Shown here in pieces: positions 32,348 through 41,307 of a DNA stretch of 64,000 nt. Position numbers and translations under genes: made by a program. This DNA is from Streptomyces sp. DSM 110735 (GTDB lineage: Bacteria; Actinomycetota; Actinomycetes; Streptomycetales; Streptomycetaceae): assembly GCF_016482685.1 (NCBI RefSeq), contig NZ_JACYHF010000009.1:1-64000 (forward strand), read 5' to 3'. Numbering within the stretch: position 1 is the stretch's first letter; each line of letters starts with the position of its first letter. The notes beneath the pieces were generated by a model. That model did not search any database. It had not been told where the DNA came from and saw only the letters and a program-made list of their open reading frames with translations.

Positions 32348-33322
32348 CTAGGTGCTGGGCGTATCCGTCGCACGGCTCAGGCGCGCGCCCAACTCCCGTA
32401 CGCAAGACACAAGTTCCTCCGGCTCCAGCACCGTGAAGTCGTACCCCGCGAGTCCGAGCCGTACCGCCAGCCACTCCACCGGCTCGCTGCTCGTCCCCGT
32501 GAGCAGCGAGCCGTCGTCCCCGTAACTCTCCAGTGAGCCGAGCCACTTGGGGAGCCGGGCGGCGATCGTGTCCGGTGGAGCCGCGAGGCGGACGGTGAAG
32601 GCGTAGGTGTCCTGGTGGAGGCGGATCGAGCGGCGCAGGTACTCCTCGACGCCGCCCTCGGGCAGGTCTCGGGGGGTGAACCGGGCGCCCGTGGCGAAGG
32701 GTTCGCTCACCCGGTCCACCCGGAAGGTCCGCCAGTCCTCGCGCTCCAGGTCGTAGGCGACGAGGTACCAGCGTGTGCCGGTGGACACCAGCCGGTACGG
32801 CTCGGTCAGCCGGTGGGACTCGCCGCCGTCCCCGGCGCGGTAGGCGAAGCGCAGCCGTTCGCGTCCGGTGACCGCCGAGGCCAGCGTGGTCAGGGTCTCC
32901 GGCGCGATGCTCGGACCGCTGCCGCCGGTCAGCGGGGTGGTCGCCGCCTGGAGGGTGGAGACGCGATGGCGCAGCCGGGCGGGCAGCACCTGTTCCAGCT
33001 TCGCGAGCGCCCGTACCGACGCCTCGTCCACGCCCGCCACCGTGTGCCCCGCCCCCGCGCGCAGCCCGACCGCGATGGCCACCGCCTCCTCGTCGTCCAG
33101 CAGCAGCGGGGGCATCGCCGTGCCCGCGACCAGCCGGTACCCGCCCTCGGCGCCCAGGGTGGCCCGCACCGGGTAGCCCAGCTCGCGCAGTCGCTCGACG
33201 TCCCGGCGCACGGTACGGCGCGAGACCCCGAGCCGGTCCGCCAGCTCGCCGCCGGGCCACTCGCGCGGGGTCTGGAGGAGGGAGAGGAGGCGGAGCAGGC
33301 GGGCCGGGGTGTCCGTCGTCAT
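32348..33322 (-). CDS. WYL-domain (YafY-type) transcriptional regulator
   Basis: 324 residues. N-terminal HTH_11 winged helix (RLLRLLSLLQTPREWPGGELADRLGVSRRTVRRDVERLRELGYPV) with GAEGGYRL wing, then a WYL domain (LTEPYRLVSTGTRWYLVAYDLEREDWRTFRVDRV) and the C-terminal extension. WYL domains sense nucleotides or other ligands. Ends 13 nt from the convergent TetR gene. No target is evident. Confidence 0.92.
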   Translation of the reverse strand: MTTDTPARLLRLLSLLQTPREWPGGELADRLGVSRRTVRRDVERLRELGYPVRATLGAEGGYRLVAGTAMPPLLLDDEEAVAIAVGLRAGAGHTVAGVDEASVRALAKLEQVLPARLRHRVSTLQAATTPLTGGSGPSIAPETLTTLASAVTGRERLRFAYRAGDGGESHRLTEPYRLVSTGTRWYLVAYDLEREDWRTFRVDRVSEPFATGARFTPRDLPEGGVEEYLRRSIRLHQDTYAFTVRLAAPPDTIAARLPKWLGSLESYGDDGSLLTGTSSEPVEWLAVRLGLAGYDFTVLEPEELVSCVRELGARLSRATDTPST

Positions 33323-33417
33323 GGACCGAGCATGGCGGAGAACGAGGACAGAGGCTGTCCGCTTTCCCTGCCGCTTTCCCGGGAGGCTTCCGTTCCTGTC
33401 CGCCCGGAAGTCCGTTC

Positions 33418-33496
33418 ATGCCCGAATCACGTCCGAACCCGTTTACTTTCCGGAAATCCCGGCGTAGCCTCCGAGTGAAACCACACGTTCGGGCAT
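33418..33496. promoter_or_regulatory. Candidate FruR operator region
   Basis: ATGCCCGAA (33418-33426) and its reverse complement TTCGGGCAT (33488-33496) flank a perfect palindrome TTTCCGGAAA (33447-33456), all within 170 bp of the fruR start. Suitable for binding by the DeoR-type protein encoded next; not proven. Confidence 0.45.
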
Positions 33497-33584
33497 CAAC
33501 GGCGATGACCGGACGCGTGGTACGAGACGAGTGAACCGTACGACGACCGGACAGCGGTCCGGAGACGACGCGGAGGCGGCGCAG

Positions 33585-34346
33585 ATGTACGCACCGGAGC
33601 GGCAGCAGGCGATCCTGCGGCTCGCCCGTGAGGGCGGCCGGGTGGACGTGCTGTCGCTGGCCGAGGAGTTCCAGGTCACGGCCGAGACGATCCGCCGCGA
33701 CCTGAAGGCGCTCGACCGCGCGGGTCTGGTCCGCCGGGTGCACGGCGGCGCCATCCCGTCCGGGCGCCTCGACTTCGAACCCGACCTCACCGAGCGCGAG
33801 TCCACCGCCGCCGACGAGAAGGACCGCATCGCCAAGGCTGCCCTCGCGGAACTGCCCGTCGACGGCACGGTGATCCTCGACGCCGGTACGACCGTCGCCC
33901 GCCTCGCCGCCGCGATCCCGCTGGAGTCCTCGCTCACCGTCGTCACCCACAGCCTGCCCATCGCCGCCCGCCTCGCGGACCACCCGGGCATCCAGCTCCA
34001 TCTGATCGGCGGCCGGGTCCGGCACCGTACCCGCGCCGCCGTGGACGCCTGGGCGCTGCGCGCCTACGGCGAGATCCGCGCCGACGTCGCCTTCGTCGCC
34101 GCCAACGGCTTCTCCGCCGAGCACGGTCTGACCACCCCCGACCTCGCGGAGTCCGCCGTCAAGCGCGCCGCCGTCGCCGCCGCGCGCCGGGTCGTCCTCC
34201 TCGCGGACTCCGCCAAGCACGGCCAGGAGCACTTCGCCCGCTTCGCGGGACTGGACGACGTGGACCTGCTGATCACCGACAGCGGGCTGAGCCCCGACGA
34301 CGCGACCGCCATCGAGCGCGGCGGCACGGAAGTAGTACGCGCATGA
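33585..34346 (+). CDS. fruR: DeoR-family repressor of the fructose operon
   Basis: 253 residues from ATG 33585, which has GGAGG 9 nt upstream and starts MYAPERQQAILRLAREGGRVDVLSLAEEF as usual for DeoR proteins; the frame opens at 33531 without a site. HTH_DeoR (VTAETIRRDLKALDRAGLVRRVHGGAIP) then DeoRC sugar-phosphate domain (DGTVILDAGTTVARLAAAIP, LTVVTHSLPIAARLAD, AFVAANGFSAEHGLTTPD, VLLADSAKHG). The effector is presumably fructose 1-phosphate. Stop overlaps the fruK ATG (ATGA). Confidence 0.92.
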   Translation: MYAPERQQAILRLAREGGRVDVLSLAEEFQVTAETIRRDLKALDRAGLVRRVHGGAIPSGRLDFEPDLTERESTAADEKDRIAKAALAELPVDGTVILDAGTTVARLAAAIPLESSLTVVTHSLPIAARLADHPGIQLHLIGGRVRHRTRAAVDAWALRAYGEIRADVAFVAANGFSAEHGLTTPDLAESAVKRAAVAAARRVVLLADSAKHGQEHFARFAGLDDVDLLITDSGLSPDDATAIERGGTEVVRA

Positions 34347-35290
34347 TCCTCACCGTCACCCCCAACCCCTCGCTGGACCGCACCTACGAGGTCCCCGCCC
34401 TGGAGCGCGGCGAGGTCATCCGCGCCTCCGGCGAGCGCATGGACCCGGGCGGCAAGGGCGTGAACGTCTCGCGTGCGGTCGCCGCCGCCGGGCAGCGCAC
34501 CGTCGCCGTACTGCCCCTGGGCGGTGCCCCCGGCGCACTGATCTCGGAACTGCTCGACGCGCAGGGCATCGAGGTCGCGCCGGTGCCGATCGCCGGTGCC
34601 ACCCGGTCCAACATCGCGCTCGCGGAGTCCGACGGCGTCCTCACGAAGATCAACGCGCCGGGACCCGAACTCTCCCCGGACGAGCAGGAGTCGCTCCTCG
34701 ACACCGTCCGCGCGCACGCCGTCGGTGCCGACTGGATCGCCTGCTGCGGCAGCCTGCCCCGGGGGCTCGCCCCCGCCTGGTACGCCGACCTCGTCACCCG
34801 GGCGCACGCGGCGGGCAAGCGCATCGCCCTGGACACCTCGGGACCCGCGCTCTTCGAGGCGCTGCGCGCCCGGCCCGACGTGGTCAAGCCCAACGCCGAG
34901 GAGCTGTCCGAAGCCGTCGGGCGCCCCCTGCTCACCGTGGGCGACGCGGTCAAGGCAGCCGAGGAACTCCGCGCGATGGGCGCCCGCGCCGTGCTCGCCA
35001 GCCTCGGCGCCGACGGTCAGTTGCTCGTGGACGGCGACGGCGCCTGGTTCGCGACCGCCCCCGTCGACGCCGTACGCAGCAACGTCGGCGCCGGTGACTC
35101 CTCGCTCGCCGGCTTCCTGATCGCGGGCGGCAGCGGTCCGGAGGCACTGGCCTCCGCCGTCGCGCACGGCGCCGCCGCCGTGCAGTTGCCCGGCAGCGTG
35201 ATGCCGACGCCCGCCGACCTGGACCCGGCGGGCGTGACGGTCACGGCGGACATCCCGTCCGACCGCCCGCTCAGGGAGCCGGTGTCATGA
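34343..35290 (+). CDS. fruK: 1-phosphofructokinase
   Basis: 315 residues. PfkB-family kinase: MILTVTPNPSLDRTYEV start, MDPGGKGVNVSRAVAAAG (substrate motif 1) and SNVGAGDSSLAGFL (GAGD catalytic Asp motif 2). Phosphorylates fructose 1-phosphate, delivered by the FruA phosphotransferase, to fructose 1,6-bisphosphate. Translationally coupled to fruR at the 5' end and overlapping a 51-codon ORF at its 3' end. Confidence 0.95.
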   Translation: MILTVTPNPSLDRTYEVPALERGEVIRASGERMDPGGKGVNVSRAVAAAGQRTVAVLPLGGAPGALISELLDAQGIEVAPVPIAGATRSNIALAESDGVLTKINAPGPELSPDEQESLLDTVRAHAVGADWIACCGSLPRGLAPAWYADLVTRAHAAGKRIALDTSGPALFEALRARPDVVKPNAEELSEAVGRPLLTVGDAVKAAEELRAMGARAVLASLGADGQLLVDGDGAWFATAPVDAVRSNVGAGDSSLAGFLIAGGSGPEALASAVAHGAAAVQLPGSVMPTPADLDPAGVTVTADIPSDRPLREPVS

Positions 35291-35442
35291 GCGCCGCGTT
35301 CCCGCCCCGACGGTCCACAAGGGCGGCCGATGCCGTGACCGCCCTGCTCCACCCCTTCCACTTCCCCCACAGCAGCACCCTCGTCCCCCGTCACGCCCAC
35401 CCCACGCCCCGGGCGATACGCGAGCAAAGGAGCCCGCGATGA
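35287..35442 (+). CDS. 51-residue ORF bridging fruK and fruA
   Basis: Begins at ATG 35287, inside the fruK stop (ATGA), behind AGGGAG 8 nt upstream, and ends TGA 35440-35442 overlapping the fruA ATG at 35439 (again ATGA). The peptide MSAAFPPRRSTRAADAVTAL continues into a His/Pro-rich stretch and a basic end; it has no membrane segment or known domain. The double 4-nt overlap argues that ribosomes traverse it and so couple fruK to fruA translation; whether the peptide has a function is unknown. Confidence 0.55.
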   Translation: MSAAFPPRRSTRAADAVTALLHPFHFPHSSTLVPRHAHPTPRAIREQRSPR

Positions 35443-37592
35443 GCGAGATGATCACCGCGGACCTGGTCGACCTCGACCTGTCCGCCGAGAGCAAGGAAGC
35501 GGCGGCGCGCGCCCTCGCCGAACGGATGGTGGCCCAGGGCCGGGTGACCGACCTGGAGGGCTTCCTCGCCGACGTGGCCGCCCGCGAGGCGCAGATGCCG
35601 ACCGGTCTCGACGGCGGCATCGGCATCCCGCACTGCCGCAGCGAACACGTCACCGAGCCGACCCTCGCCTTCGGGCGCAGCGCGGCCGGGATCGACTTCG
35701 GCGCGGCGGACGGTCCGGCCGACCTGATCTTCCTGATCGCGGCGCCCGCCGGTGCCGACGACGCCCACCTGACGATCCTGTCCTCGCTGGCACGCCAGCT
35801 CATGAACACCGAGTTCACCGACGCGCTGCGGGCGGTCTCCGACCCGGGTACGGCGGCGGCGCTGATCCGGGGCGAGGAGCCTCCGGCGGCTGAGGCGAAG
35901 GGTGCCGAGGCTAAGGGTGCCGAGGCGAAGGGCGCCGAGGGTGCCGAGGGTGCCGAGGGTGTGGAGGGCGCGAAGGGTGCCCCCGAGAACACCGCCACGG
36001 CGTCGGCGGCGGCCTCCGCCGACGCCGCGGCGGGCAGTACCGCTCCGGCGGTCCCGGACGAGACGGCAGCCGGGAAGGCTCCGCAGCCCTTCCGGATCGT
36101 CGCCGTCACCTCCTGCCCCACCGGTATCGCCCACACCTACATGGCGGCCGAGTCACTGGAGAACGCGGGCCGGGAGGCGGGCGTCGAGCTGGTCGTGGAG
36201 ACGCAGGGCTCGGCGGGCTTCACCCGGCTCGACCCGTCCGTGATCGCGGCGGCGGACGCCGTGATCTTCGCCCACGACGTGCCGGTGCGCGAGAAGGACC
36301 GCTTCGCGGGCAAGCCCACCGTGGACGTCGGCGTGAAGGCGGGCATCAACCGCCCCGCCGACCTCATCACCGAGGTCCGCGCCAAGGCGGAGCGCGGCGA
36401 GAAGACCGCCCCCTCGGGCGCGGCGACCGGAGGAACCCCCGTGGAACGCGCGGGCGACTCCACCGAGGGCTACGGCACCAAGCTCCGCAAGTGGCTGATG
36501 TCCGGCGTGAGTTACATGGTCCCGTTCGTCGCCGCGGGCGGTCTGCTCATCGCCCTCGGCTTCGCGATCGGCGGCTGGACGGTCAACAAGGCTCCCTCCG
36601 TGATGGACCACTTCGTGTGGACCCAGGCGGACAGTTGGGGCGCGCTGCTGTTCCAGATCGGCGGCATGGCGTTCAACTTCCTGGTCCCGGTCCTCGCCGG
36701 TTACATCGCCTACGGCATGGCCGACCGGCCAGGTCTCGTGCCCGGCTTCGTCGGCGGCGCGATCTCGCTCAGCATCAACGCGGGCTTCCTCGGCGGTCTC
36801 GTCGCCGGTCTGATCGCCGGTGGCGTGGTGATGGCGATCCAGCGGGTGAACATCCCGGCGGCGCTGCGCGGCATCATGCCGGTGGTGGTGATCCCGCTGA
36901 TCTCCTCCGCGATCGTCGGCTTCCTGATGTTCGTGGTGATCGGCAAGCCCATCGCCGCCGCCCAGAAGGGCATGACCGACTGGCTCAACGGTCTCACGGG
37001 CACCAACGCCATCCTGCTCGGCGCCCTCCTCGGTCTGATGATGTGCTTCGACCTCGGCGGCCCGGTCAACAAGGTGGCGTACACCTTCGCCACCGCCGGT
37101 ATCGCCGTCGCCAGCCCCAGCGACTCCGCGATGAAGATCATGGCCGCGGTGATGGCGGCCGGCATGGTCCCGCCGCTGGCGATGGCCCTGGCCACCACCG
37201 TGCGCGGCAAGCTCTTCACCCCGACCGAGCGTGAGAACGGCAAGGCCGCCTGGGTCCTTGGCGCCTCCTTCATCTCCGAGGGCGCCATCCCGTTCGCGGC
37301 GGCCGACCCGCTGCGGGTCATCCCGTCCGCGATGGTCGGCGGCGCGGTCACCGGTTCGCTCTCGATGATGTTCGGCGCGACCCTGCGCGCCCCGCACGGC
37401 GGCATCTTCGTGGTCCCGCTGATCGGCAACGCGTTCCTCTACCTGGTCGCCATCGCCGCGGGCGTCTGCGTCAGCACCGCCCTGGTGATCCTCCTCAAGG
37501 GCACCCGCAAGCAGCCCGGCGACGCGGTCTCCGGCTCCGCCGGAACTCCCGCCGAGGACAAGCAGGGCGCGAAGCAGCCGATAGCCGCCTGA
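35439..37592 (+). CDS. fruA: Fructose-specific PTS permease, IIABC fusion
   Basis: 717 residues. IIA domain 1-148 with phosphorylated His65 (GGIGIPHCRSEH); a Lys/Ala/Glu/Gly repeat linker (about 149-215, units of GAEAK); IIB domain with phosphorylated Cys226 (VAVTSCPTGIAHTYMAAESLENAG); IIC membrane domain from about 350 (LMSGVSYMVPFVAAGGLLIALGFAIGG, MMCFDLGGPVNKVAYTFA, PHGGIFVVPLIGN). Takes up fructose with phosphorylation at C1, feeding FruK. Ribosome site AAAGGAG lies 8 nt before the ATG, within the upstream small ORF. Confidence 0.95.
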   Translation: MSEMITADLVDLDLSAESKEAAARALAERMVAQGRVTDLEGFLADVAAREAQMPTGLDGGIGIPHCRSEHVTEPTLAFGRSAAGIDFGAADGPADLIFLIAAPAGADDAHLTILSSLARQLMNTEFTDALRAVSDPGTAAALIRGEEPPAAEAKGAEAKGAEAKGAEGAEGAEGVEGAKGAPENTATASAAASADAAAGSTAPAVPDETAAGKAPQPFRIVAVTSCPTGIAHTYMAAESLENAGREAGVELVVETQGSAGFTRLDPSVIAAADAVIFAHDVPVREKDRFAGKPTVDVGVKAGINRPADLITEVRAKAERGEKTAPSGAATGGTPVERAGDSTEGYGTKLRKWLMSGVSYMVPFVAAGGLLIALGFAIGGWTVNKAPSVMDHFVWTQADSWGALLFQIGGMAFNFLVPVLAGYIAYGMADRPGLVPGFVGGAISLSINAGFLGGLVAGLIAGGVVMAIQRVNIPAALRGIMPVVVIPLISSAIVGFLMFVVIGKPIAAAQKGMTDWLNGLTGTNAILLGALLGLMMCFDLGGPVNKVAYTFATAGIAVASPSDSAMKIMAAVMAAGMVPPLAMALATTVRGKLFTPTERENGKAAWVLGASFISEGAIPFAAADPLRVIPSAMVGGAVTGSLSMMFGATLRAPHGGIFVVPLIGNAFLYLVAIAAGVCVSTALVILLKGTRKQPGDAVSGSAGTPAEDKQGAKQPIAA

Positions 37593-37613
37593 CGGCTGCC
37601 GCCTTCGACGCGA

Positions 37614-37658
37614 GGCGTCACGGCCCGGACCTCCGAGTCCCGGACCGTGACGCCTTTT
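37614..37658 (+). terminator. fru operon terminator
   Basis: Ten-bp outer stem GGCGTCACGG (37614-37623)/CCGTGACGCC (37645-37654) with a second inner helix and TTTT at 37655-37658; 22 nt after the fruA stop. Also lies downstream of the convergent DUF6227 gene. Confidence 0.85.
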
Positions 37659-37694
37659 CGGCTCCCGGGGCAGGTCTCGGACGGGGGCGAACCG

Positions 37695-38444
37695 TCAGCC
37701 GTGCGTGGCCGCCCGCCGCTCCATGGCGTCCCGCGCGGCGTCCTGGCTCGTGTACACCTCGCACATGTGCCGCCCGTCGGGCGTCGCCGTGTGCTCGACC
37801 TCCCACAGGGAGACCTCCCGGCCGTCCCGCAGCAGGAACGCGTGCTCGTACAGCGCGAAGCTCAGCCCGGCCCGCGCGGTCTTCCGACCGGGACGGCCGA
37901 ACGCCTGGGTGATCTGGTGCGCGGCGGTCGTCGCGAGCAGCGCCGCCGTCTCCGCGTCCGGCCGGTCCGGGTTCTCCGCCCGGCGCAGCAGCCGACGGGC
38001 ATGGTCCGCCGAGTTGTCCGCCACGTACACATGGCGCGGCTCGGGCACCGCCGACAGCTCGGCCAGCAGCGGCAGTTCGAAGTCGGGCGTCTCCTGGGGG
38101 AGCGCGAGGCGTGCGGTGGCCGTCTGGAGTTCCTCCTCGTCGATGTACACCTCGTGCTGGGCGTCGCCGCCCGGGGCGGTGTTGTGGACCAGCTCCCACA
38201 GGGTGACCGCCGAACCGTCCGCCAGCAGCCAGGTGTGGCGGTACGTCTCGCGGTGCAGCCCCGCGCTGTGGTGCGCGGAGTGCAGCGAACTGTCGTGCGC
38301 CAGCGCGCAGTCGAGTCGGCGTATCACCTCGTCGGGCAGCTCGAAGGAGTTCAGGGTGCGGCCGAGGAGCCGCTCGAGGTGCTCCTCGGGAGACTCGGGC
38401 GACTCGGCGGATTCGTACTCCGCCGTCTCGTACGGAACGCTCAA
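37695..38444 (-). CDS. DUF6227 family protein
   Basis: 249 residues. Acidic N-terminus (YETAEYESAESPESPEEHLERLLGR) and two related halves, each with a TWLLADGSAVTLWELVHNT / AFLLRDGREVSLWEVEHTA beta motif and a following His/Tyr segment (HEVYIDEEELQTA, MCEVYTSQDAARDA). Resembles a Streptomyces-conserved family of unknown function (DUF6227, from memory). The duplicated motif suggests an internal repeat fold. No signal or membrane segment. Confidence 0.8.
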   Translation of the reverse strand: MSVPYETAEYESAESPESPEEHLERLLGRTLNSFELPDEVIRRLDCALAHDSSLHSAHHSAGLHRETYRHTWLLADGSAVTLWELVHNTAPGGDAQHEVYIDEEELQTATARLALPQETPDFELPLLAELSAVPEPRHVYVADNSADHARRLLRRAENPDRPDAETAALLATTAAHQITQAFGRPGRKTARAGLSFALYEHAFLLRDGREVSLWEVEHTATPDGRHMCEVYTSQDAARDAMERRAATHG

Positions 38445-38646
38445 GGTTTCTCCCGGCGTCGCTGCATGTCACCTGGTGGGTGCATACCGTAGCCCCTCGG
38501 TCGGACATCGTGCCCGGGAACCGAGAAACGTACTAGGGGTAAACGCCCGCCGGGCCCGGATGGTTCCCGCGAGCTGGGCTTCCGTGAAAAAAATCCGTCC
38601 GTCTCTTCTGTCACGGCAGCCCCAACCCCCTTGGAAAAAGCGGGCG

Positions 38647-39696
38647 TTACCGGACCACCCCGCCCGCACCCCGCGCTCCGTACAGCTCCTCGTACGACGG
38701 CCACTCCCCGCCCGGACCGGCCACCGGGCGCGCAGCGCGCACGGCGCGCACGATCGCGCGCGTCACCAGATCCGCGCCCGCCGCGAGCACCTCGTTGAGC
38801 GCCAGCGGCTGCTCGGGGGCGAGCGGTCGAGCACCGGTCGCCAGCGCGAACACCGTGTCCCCGTCGTGCAGCAGATGCACCGGGCGTACGGCCCGGGCGA
38901 TGCCGTCGTGCGCGGTGCCCGCCAGCTTCCGCGCCTGCGCCTTGGTCAGTTCGGCGTCGGTCGCCACCACCGCGAGCGTCGTGTTGAGCGGCGGCTCGGG
39001 GCTCCGCGCGGCGACCTCGGCCAGCCGTTGCCGCGCCGCCTCGTGCGTCCGCTCCTGCGGATACGTCACCCTCCCTTCGAAGAACTCCCCGTACAGCACG
39101 CCGGTTTCGGGCTCCAGCACGGACCCCGCCGCGTTCACCACCACGAGCGCGCCGACCGTGATCCCCGACTCCAGCACCGTGCTCGCGCTGCCGACCCCGC
39201 CCTTGAGCACCCCGGCGACCGCGCCGGTCCCCGCGCCCACACAGCCCTGCGGCACCGGGGCGCCCGGTGCGCTCGCCGCGGCGTCCTCGACCGCCGCGCG
39301 TCCCAGCGCCGCGTCGGGACGGGCCCGGAAGTCCCCGCCGCGCCCCAGGTCGAAGACGCACGCCGCCGGCACGACCGGCACGACGTGCGCGGGGTCCGCC
39401 CCGACCCGCACCCCGCGCCCCCGCTCCTCCAGCCAGGCCATCACCCCGGACGCGGCGTCCAGCCCGTAGGCGCTGCCGCCGGTGAGCACGAGGGCGTCCA
39501 CCGTGCGCACCACGTTGCGCGGGTCCAGCGCGTCCGTCTCCTTGGTGCCGGGTCCGCCCCCGCGCACGTCCACGGCGGCGACCGCACCGCCCTCCGGCGC
39601 CAGCACGACGGTGACCCCGGTGAGCCACCCGTCCCCGTCCCGCGTCGCGTGCCCGACCCGCACGCCCCCGACATCGGTCACCCCGTCAGCCGTCAT
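38647..39696 (-). CDS. P1-family peptidase (DmpA/NylC type)
   Basis: 349 residues. N-terminal nucleophile hydrolase of the peptidase P1 family: VTDVGGVRVGHATRD at the start, LVLTGGSAYGLDAASGVMAWLEERG, GAGTGAVAGVLKGGVGSAS, and the autoprocessing site LNTTLAVVATD (residues 237-247), where cleavage before Thr239 or Thr240 would expose the nucleophile. Relatives are aminopeptidases and nylon-oligomer hydrolases. Cytoplasmic; downstream of the flavin reductase gene by 30 nt and probably co-transcribed. Confidence 0.9.
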   Translation of the reverse strand: MTADGVTDVGGVRVGHATRDGDGWLTGVTVVLAPEGGAVAAVDVRGGGPGTKETDALDPRNVVRTVDALVLTGGSAYGLDAASGVMAWLEERGRGVRVGADPAHVVPVVPAACVFDLGRGGDFRARPDAALGRAAVEDAAASAPGAPVPQGCVGAGTGAVAGVLKGGVGSASTVLESGITVGALVVVNAAGSVLEPETGVLYGEFFEGRVTYPQERTHEAARQRLAEVAARSPEPPLNTTLAVVATDAELTKAQARKLAGTAHDGIARAVRPVHLLHDGDTVFALATGARPLAPEQPLALNEVLAAGADLVTRAIVRAVRAARPVAGPGGEWPSYEELYGARGAGGVVR

Positions 39697-39726
39697 GCCC
39701 CTCAGTCTGACCCGGCGCCCCAGGAC

Positions 39727-40371
39727 TCACACCGCTTCCGCCGCCCCCGCGTCCCGGGGCGTCCGCGTCCGGTACGAGTGGCCCAGCTCCGGACCCAGGC
39801 CGAAGTAGTGGCGGAAGTTGTAGATCAGCGGGCTCCAGGCGGCGGGGTCGACGTGGTGACTGCCCGGGACGAGGAGGCGGGGGTCCGCGTGGACCTTGTG
39901 GACCCGGGTCTCGACGATGAGGTGGTCGCCCGAGACGTCGAGGCGGACGTGCTCGGCGCGGGCCTCCAGTTGGAGGGGGCATTCCGCCACGCGGGGCGGG
40001 CGGACCAGATGGGAGGGCTCCGGACGCAGACCGGAGGCAGTGAACTTGTCCGGTTCGTACCGGCAGCCGTGCGCCTTCGTGGGCGGGACCGGGTGGCGGC
40101 CGGTGAGCGGGGCCAGGCGCTCCACCGCCCGCCACTGGCCGGGACCGGGGAGGCTGATCACCAGGTCCGGGCGGCTGCCCAGGTTGCGCGCGGTCTGGCC
40201 CTCGCGGCCGAGCCCCAGGACGACGGTCCGGCCGAGCGCCCAGGCGGAGGACATCGGGGCGAGGTTGACCGAGCCGTCCTCGTTCTCCGTGGTCAGGAGG
40301 ACCACCGGTGTCCCGAAGTAGAGGATGCTCGGCTCGATGGTCACATGGTCGGACAGTGTCGACGTGTTCAT
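39727..40371 (-). CDS. Flavin reductase family protein
   Basis: 214 residues. FMN-binding split-barrel: SILYFGTPVVLLTTENEDGSVNLAPMSSAWALGRTVVLGLGREGQTARNL, then LVISLPGPGQWRAVERLAPLTGRHPVPPTK and ECPLQLEARAEHV. Similar proteins are flavin reductase domain oxidoreductases of unknown partner. Divergent from a 58-residue gene (40446). Confidence 0.88.
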   Translation of the reverse strand: MNTSTLSDHVTIEPSILYFGTPVVLLTTENEDGSVNLAPMSSAWALGRTVVLGLGREGQTARNLGSRPDLVISLPGPGQWRAVERLAPLTGRHPVPPTKAHGCRYEPDKFTASGLRPEPSHLVRPPRVAECPLQLEARAEHVRLDVSGDHLIVETRVHKVHADPRLLVPGSHHVDPAAWSPLIYNFRHYFGLGPELGHSYRTRTPRDAGAAEAV

Positions 40372-40445
40372 GGCGGGAGCCTAGGAACCGGTCGGTTCGG
40401 TGAGCGCCGAACCGTGGCCGGCGGGGGCGGCCGTACCCTGGTGCC

Positions 40446-40622
40446 ATGAGCACCGCCCCCGCACCCGAGCCGCGCGACCCCAAGGCCGCGCTCGTCTTCG
40501 ACGACCCGCTGAGCCAGCAGTCCTCCGACGACACCGACCGGGGGTGGGGCGAGCGCCCGGACGGCGACAGCGCCGCCGACCTGAAGCGCTTCCTCGACGA
40601 GAAGCCGCCCCACCACTTCTGA
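40446..40622 (+). CDS. Small acidic protein of unknown function
   Basis: 58 residues, MSTAPAPEPRDPKAALVFDD then acidic Ser/Asp-rich residues, ADLKRFLDEKPPHHF at the end. The charged, ordered-looking C-terminal helix and clean frame suggest a real gene, similar to short conserved Streptomyces proteins. No motif recognised. Starts 74 nt from the divergent flavin reductase gene and ends 19 nt from mscL on the other strand. Confidence 0.65.
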   Translation: MSTAPAPEPRDPKAALVFDDPLSQQSSDDTDRGWGERPDGDSAADLKRFLDEKPPHHF

Positions 40623-40641
40623 GCGGTACGGAAGAGCGCCG

Positions 40642-41166
40642 CTAGCGCTCGTCCGGTCCGGCGGTGCGCTGCTGGGTGACCGCGCCGTCCGCGCTGCCGT
40701 TGCGCTGGGCGACCAGCAGGTCGCGGATGTCCTGGAGCACGTCCACCTCGGTCACCGGGGTCGGCTCGTTCGCCGCCTGGCCCTCGCGGGCCTTCTTGCG
40801 GGCCTCCTGGCGCGCCAGGTACTTGGCCATCGGCAGCACCATCAGGAAGTAGACCACCGCCGCGGTGATCAGGAACTGCAGCGCGGAGCCCACGACCGAG
40901 CCCCACAGGATCGGCACACCGCTCTTGACCGTGCCGTCCGCGGCCATCTTGCACGGGTCCTTCAGACACACGCTGTAGTGGTCCAGGTTCTGCGAACCGA
41001 ACGCGCCGACCAGCGGGTTGATGACGCCCTTCACCACCGAGTTGACGATGTTCGTGAAGGCGGCTCCGATGACCACCGCGACCGCCAGGTCGATGACGTT
41101 GCCGCGCATCAGGAACGCCTTGAAGCCGTCCAGAATGCTCGCGGCTTCCTTCTTCGTCTTGCTCAC
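40642..41166 (-). CDS. mscL: Large-conductance mechanosensitive channel
   Basis: 174 residues from GTG 41166 (AGGAGAG about 9 nt upstream). N-terminal amphipathic helix and TM1 (ILDGFKAFLMRGNVIDLAVAVVIGAAFTNIVNSVVKGVINPLVG, the MscL signature), a periplasmic-type loop with two cysteines (YSVCLKDPCKMAADG), TM2 (LQFLITAAVVYFLMVLPMAKYLARQ) and a basic C-terminal helix. Longer tail (NEPTPVTEVDVLQDIRDLLVAQRN) than E. coli. Releases osmolytes on hypo-osmotic shock. Confidence 0.95.
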   Translation of the reverse strand: MSKTKKEAASILDGFKAFLMRGNVIDLAVAVVIGAAFTNIVNSVVKGVINPLVGAFGSQNLDHYSVCLKDPCKMAADGTVKSGVPILWGSVVGSALQFLITAAVVYFLMVLPMAKYLARQEARKKAREGQAANEPTPVTEVDVLQDIRDLLVAQRNGSADGAVTQQRTAGPDER

Positions 41167-41307
41167 CTCGGTGACTCTCCTCGTCGTGTGCACAGGTTGT
41201 GGAACAAAGCGCTCCGCAACCTACGGCACCGCGCGGCCATAGTGTCCAATCCCGTCGCTCGATCGAGCGACTTGACAGCGCGCCTGCGAGCAGAGGGCGC
41301 GGGCCGT

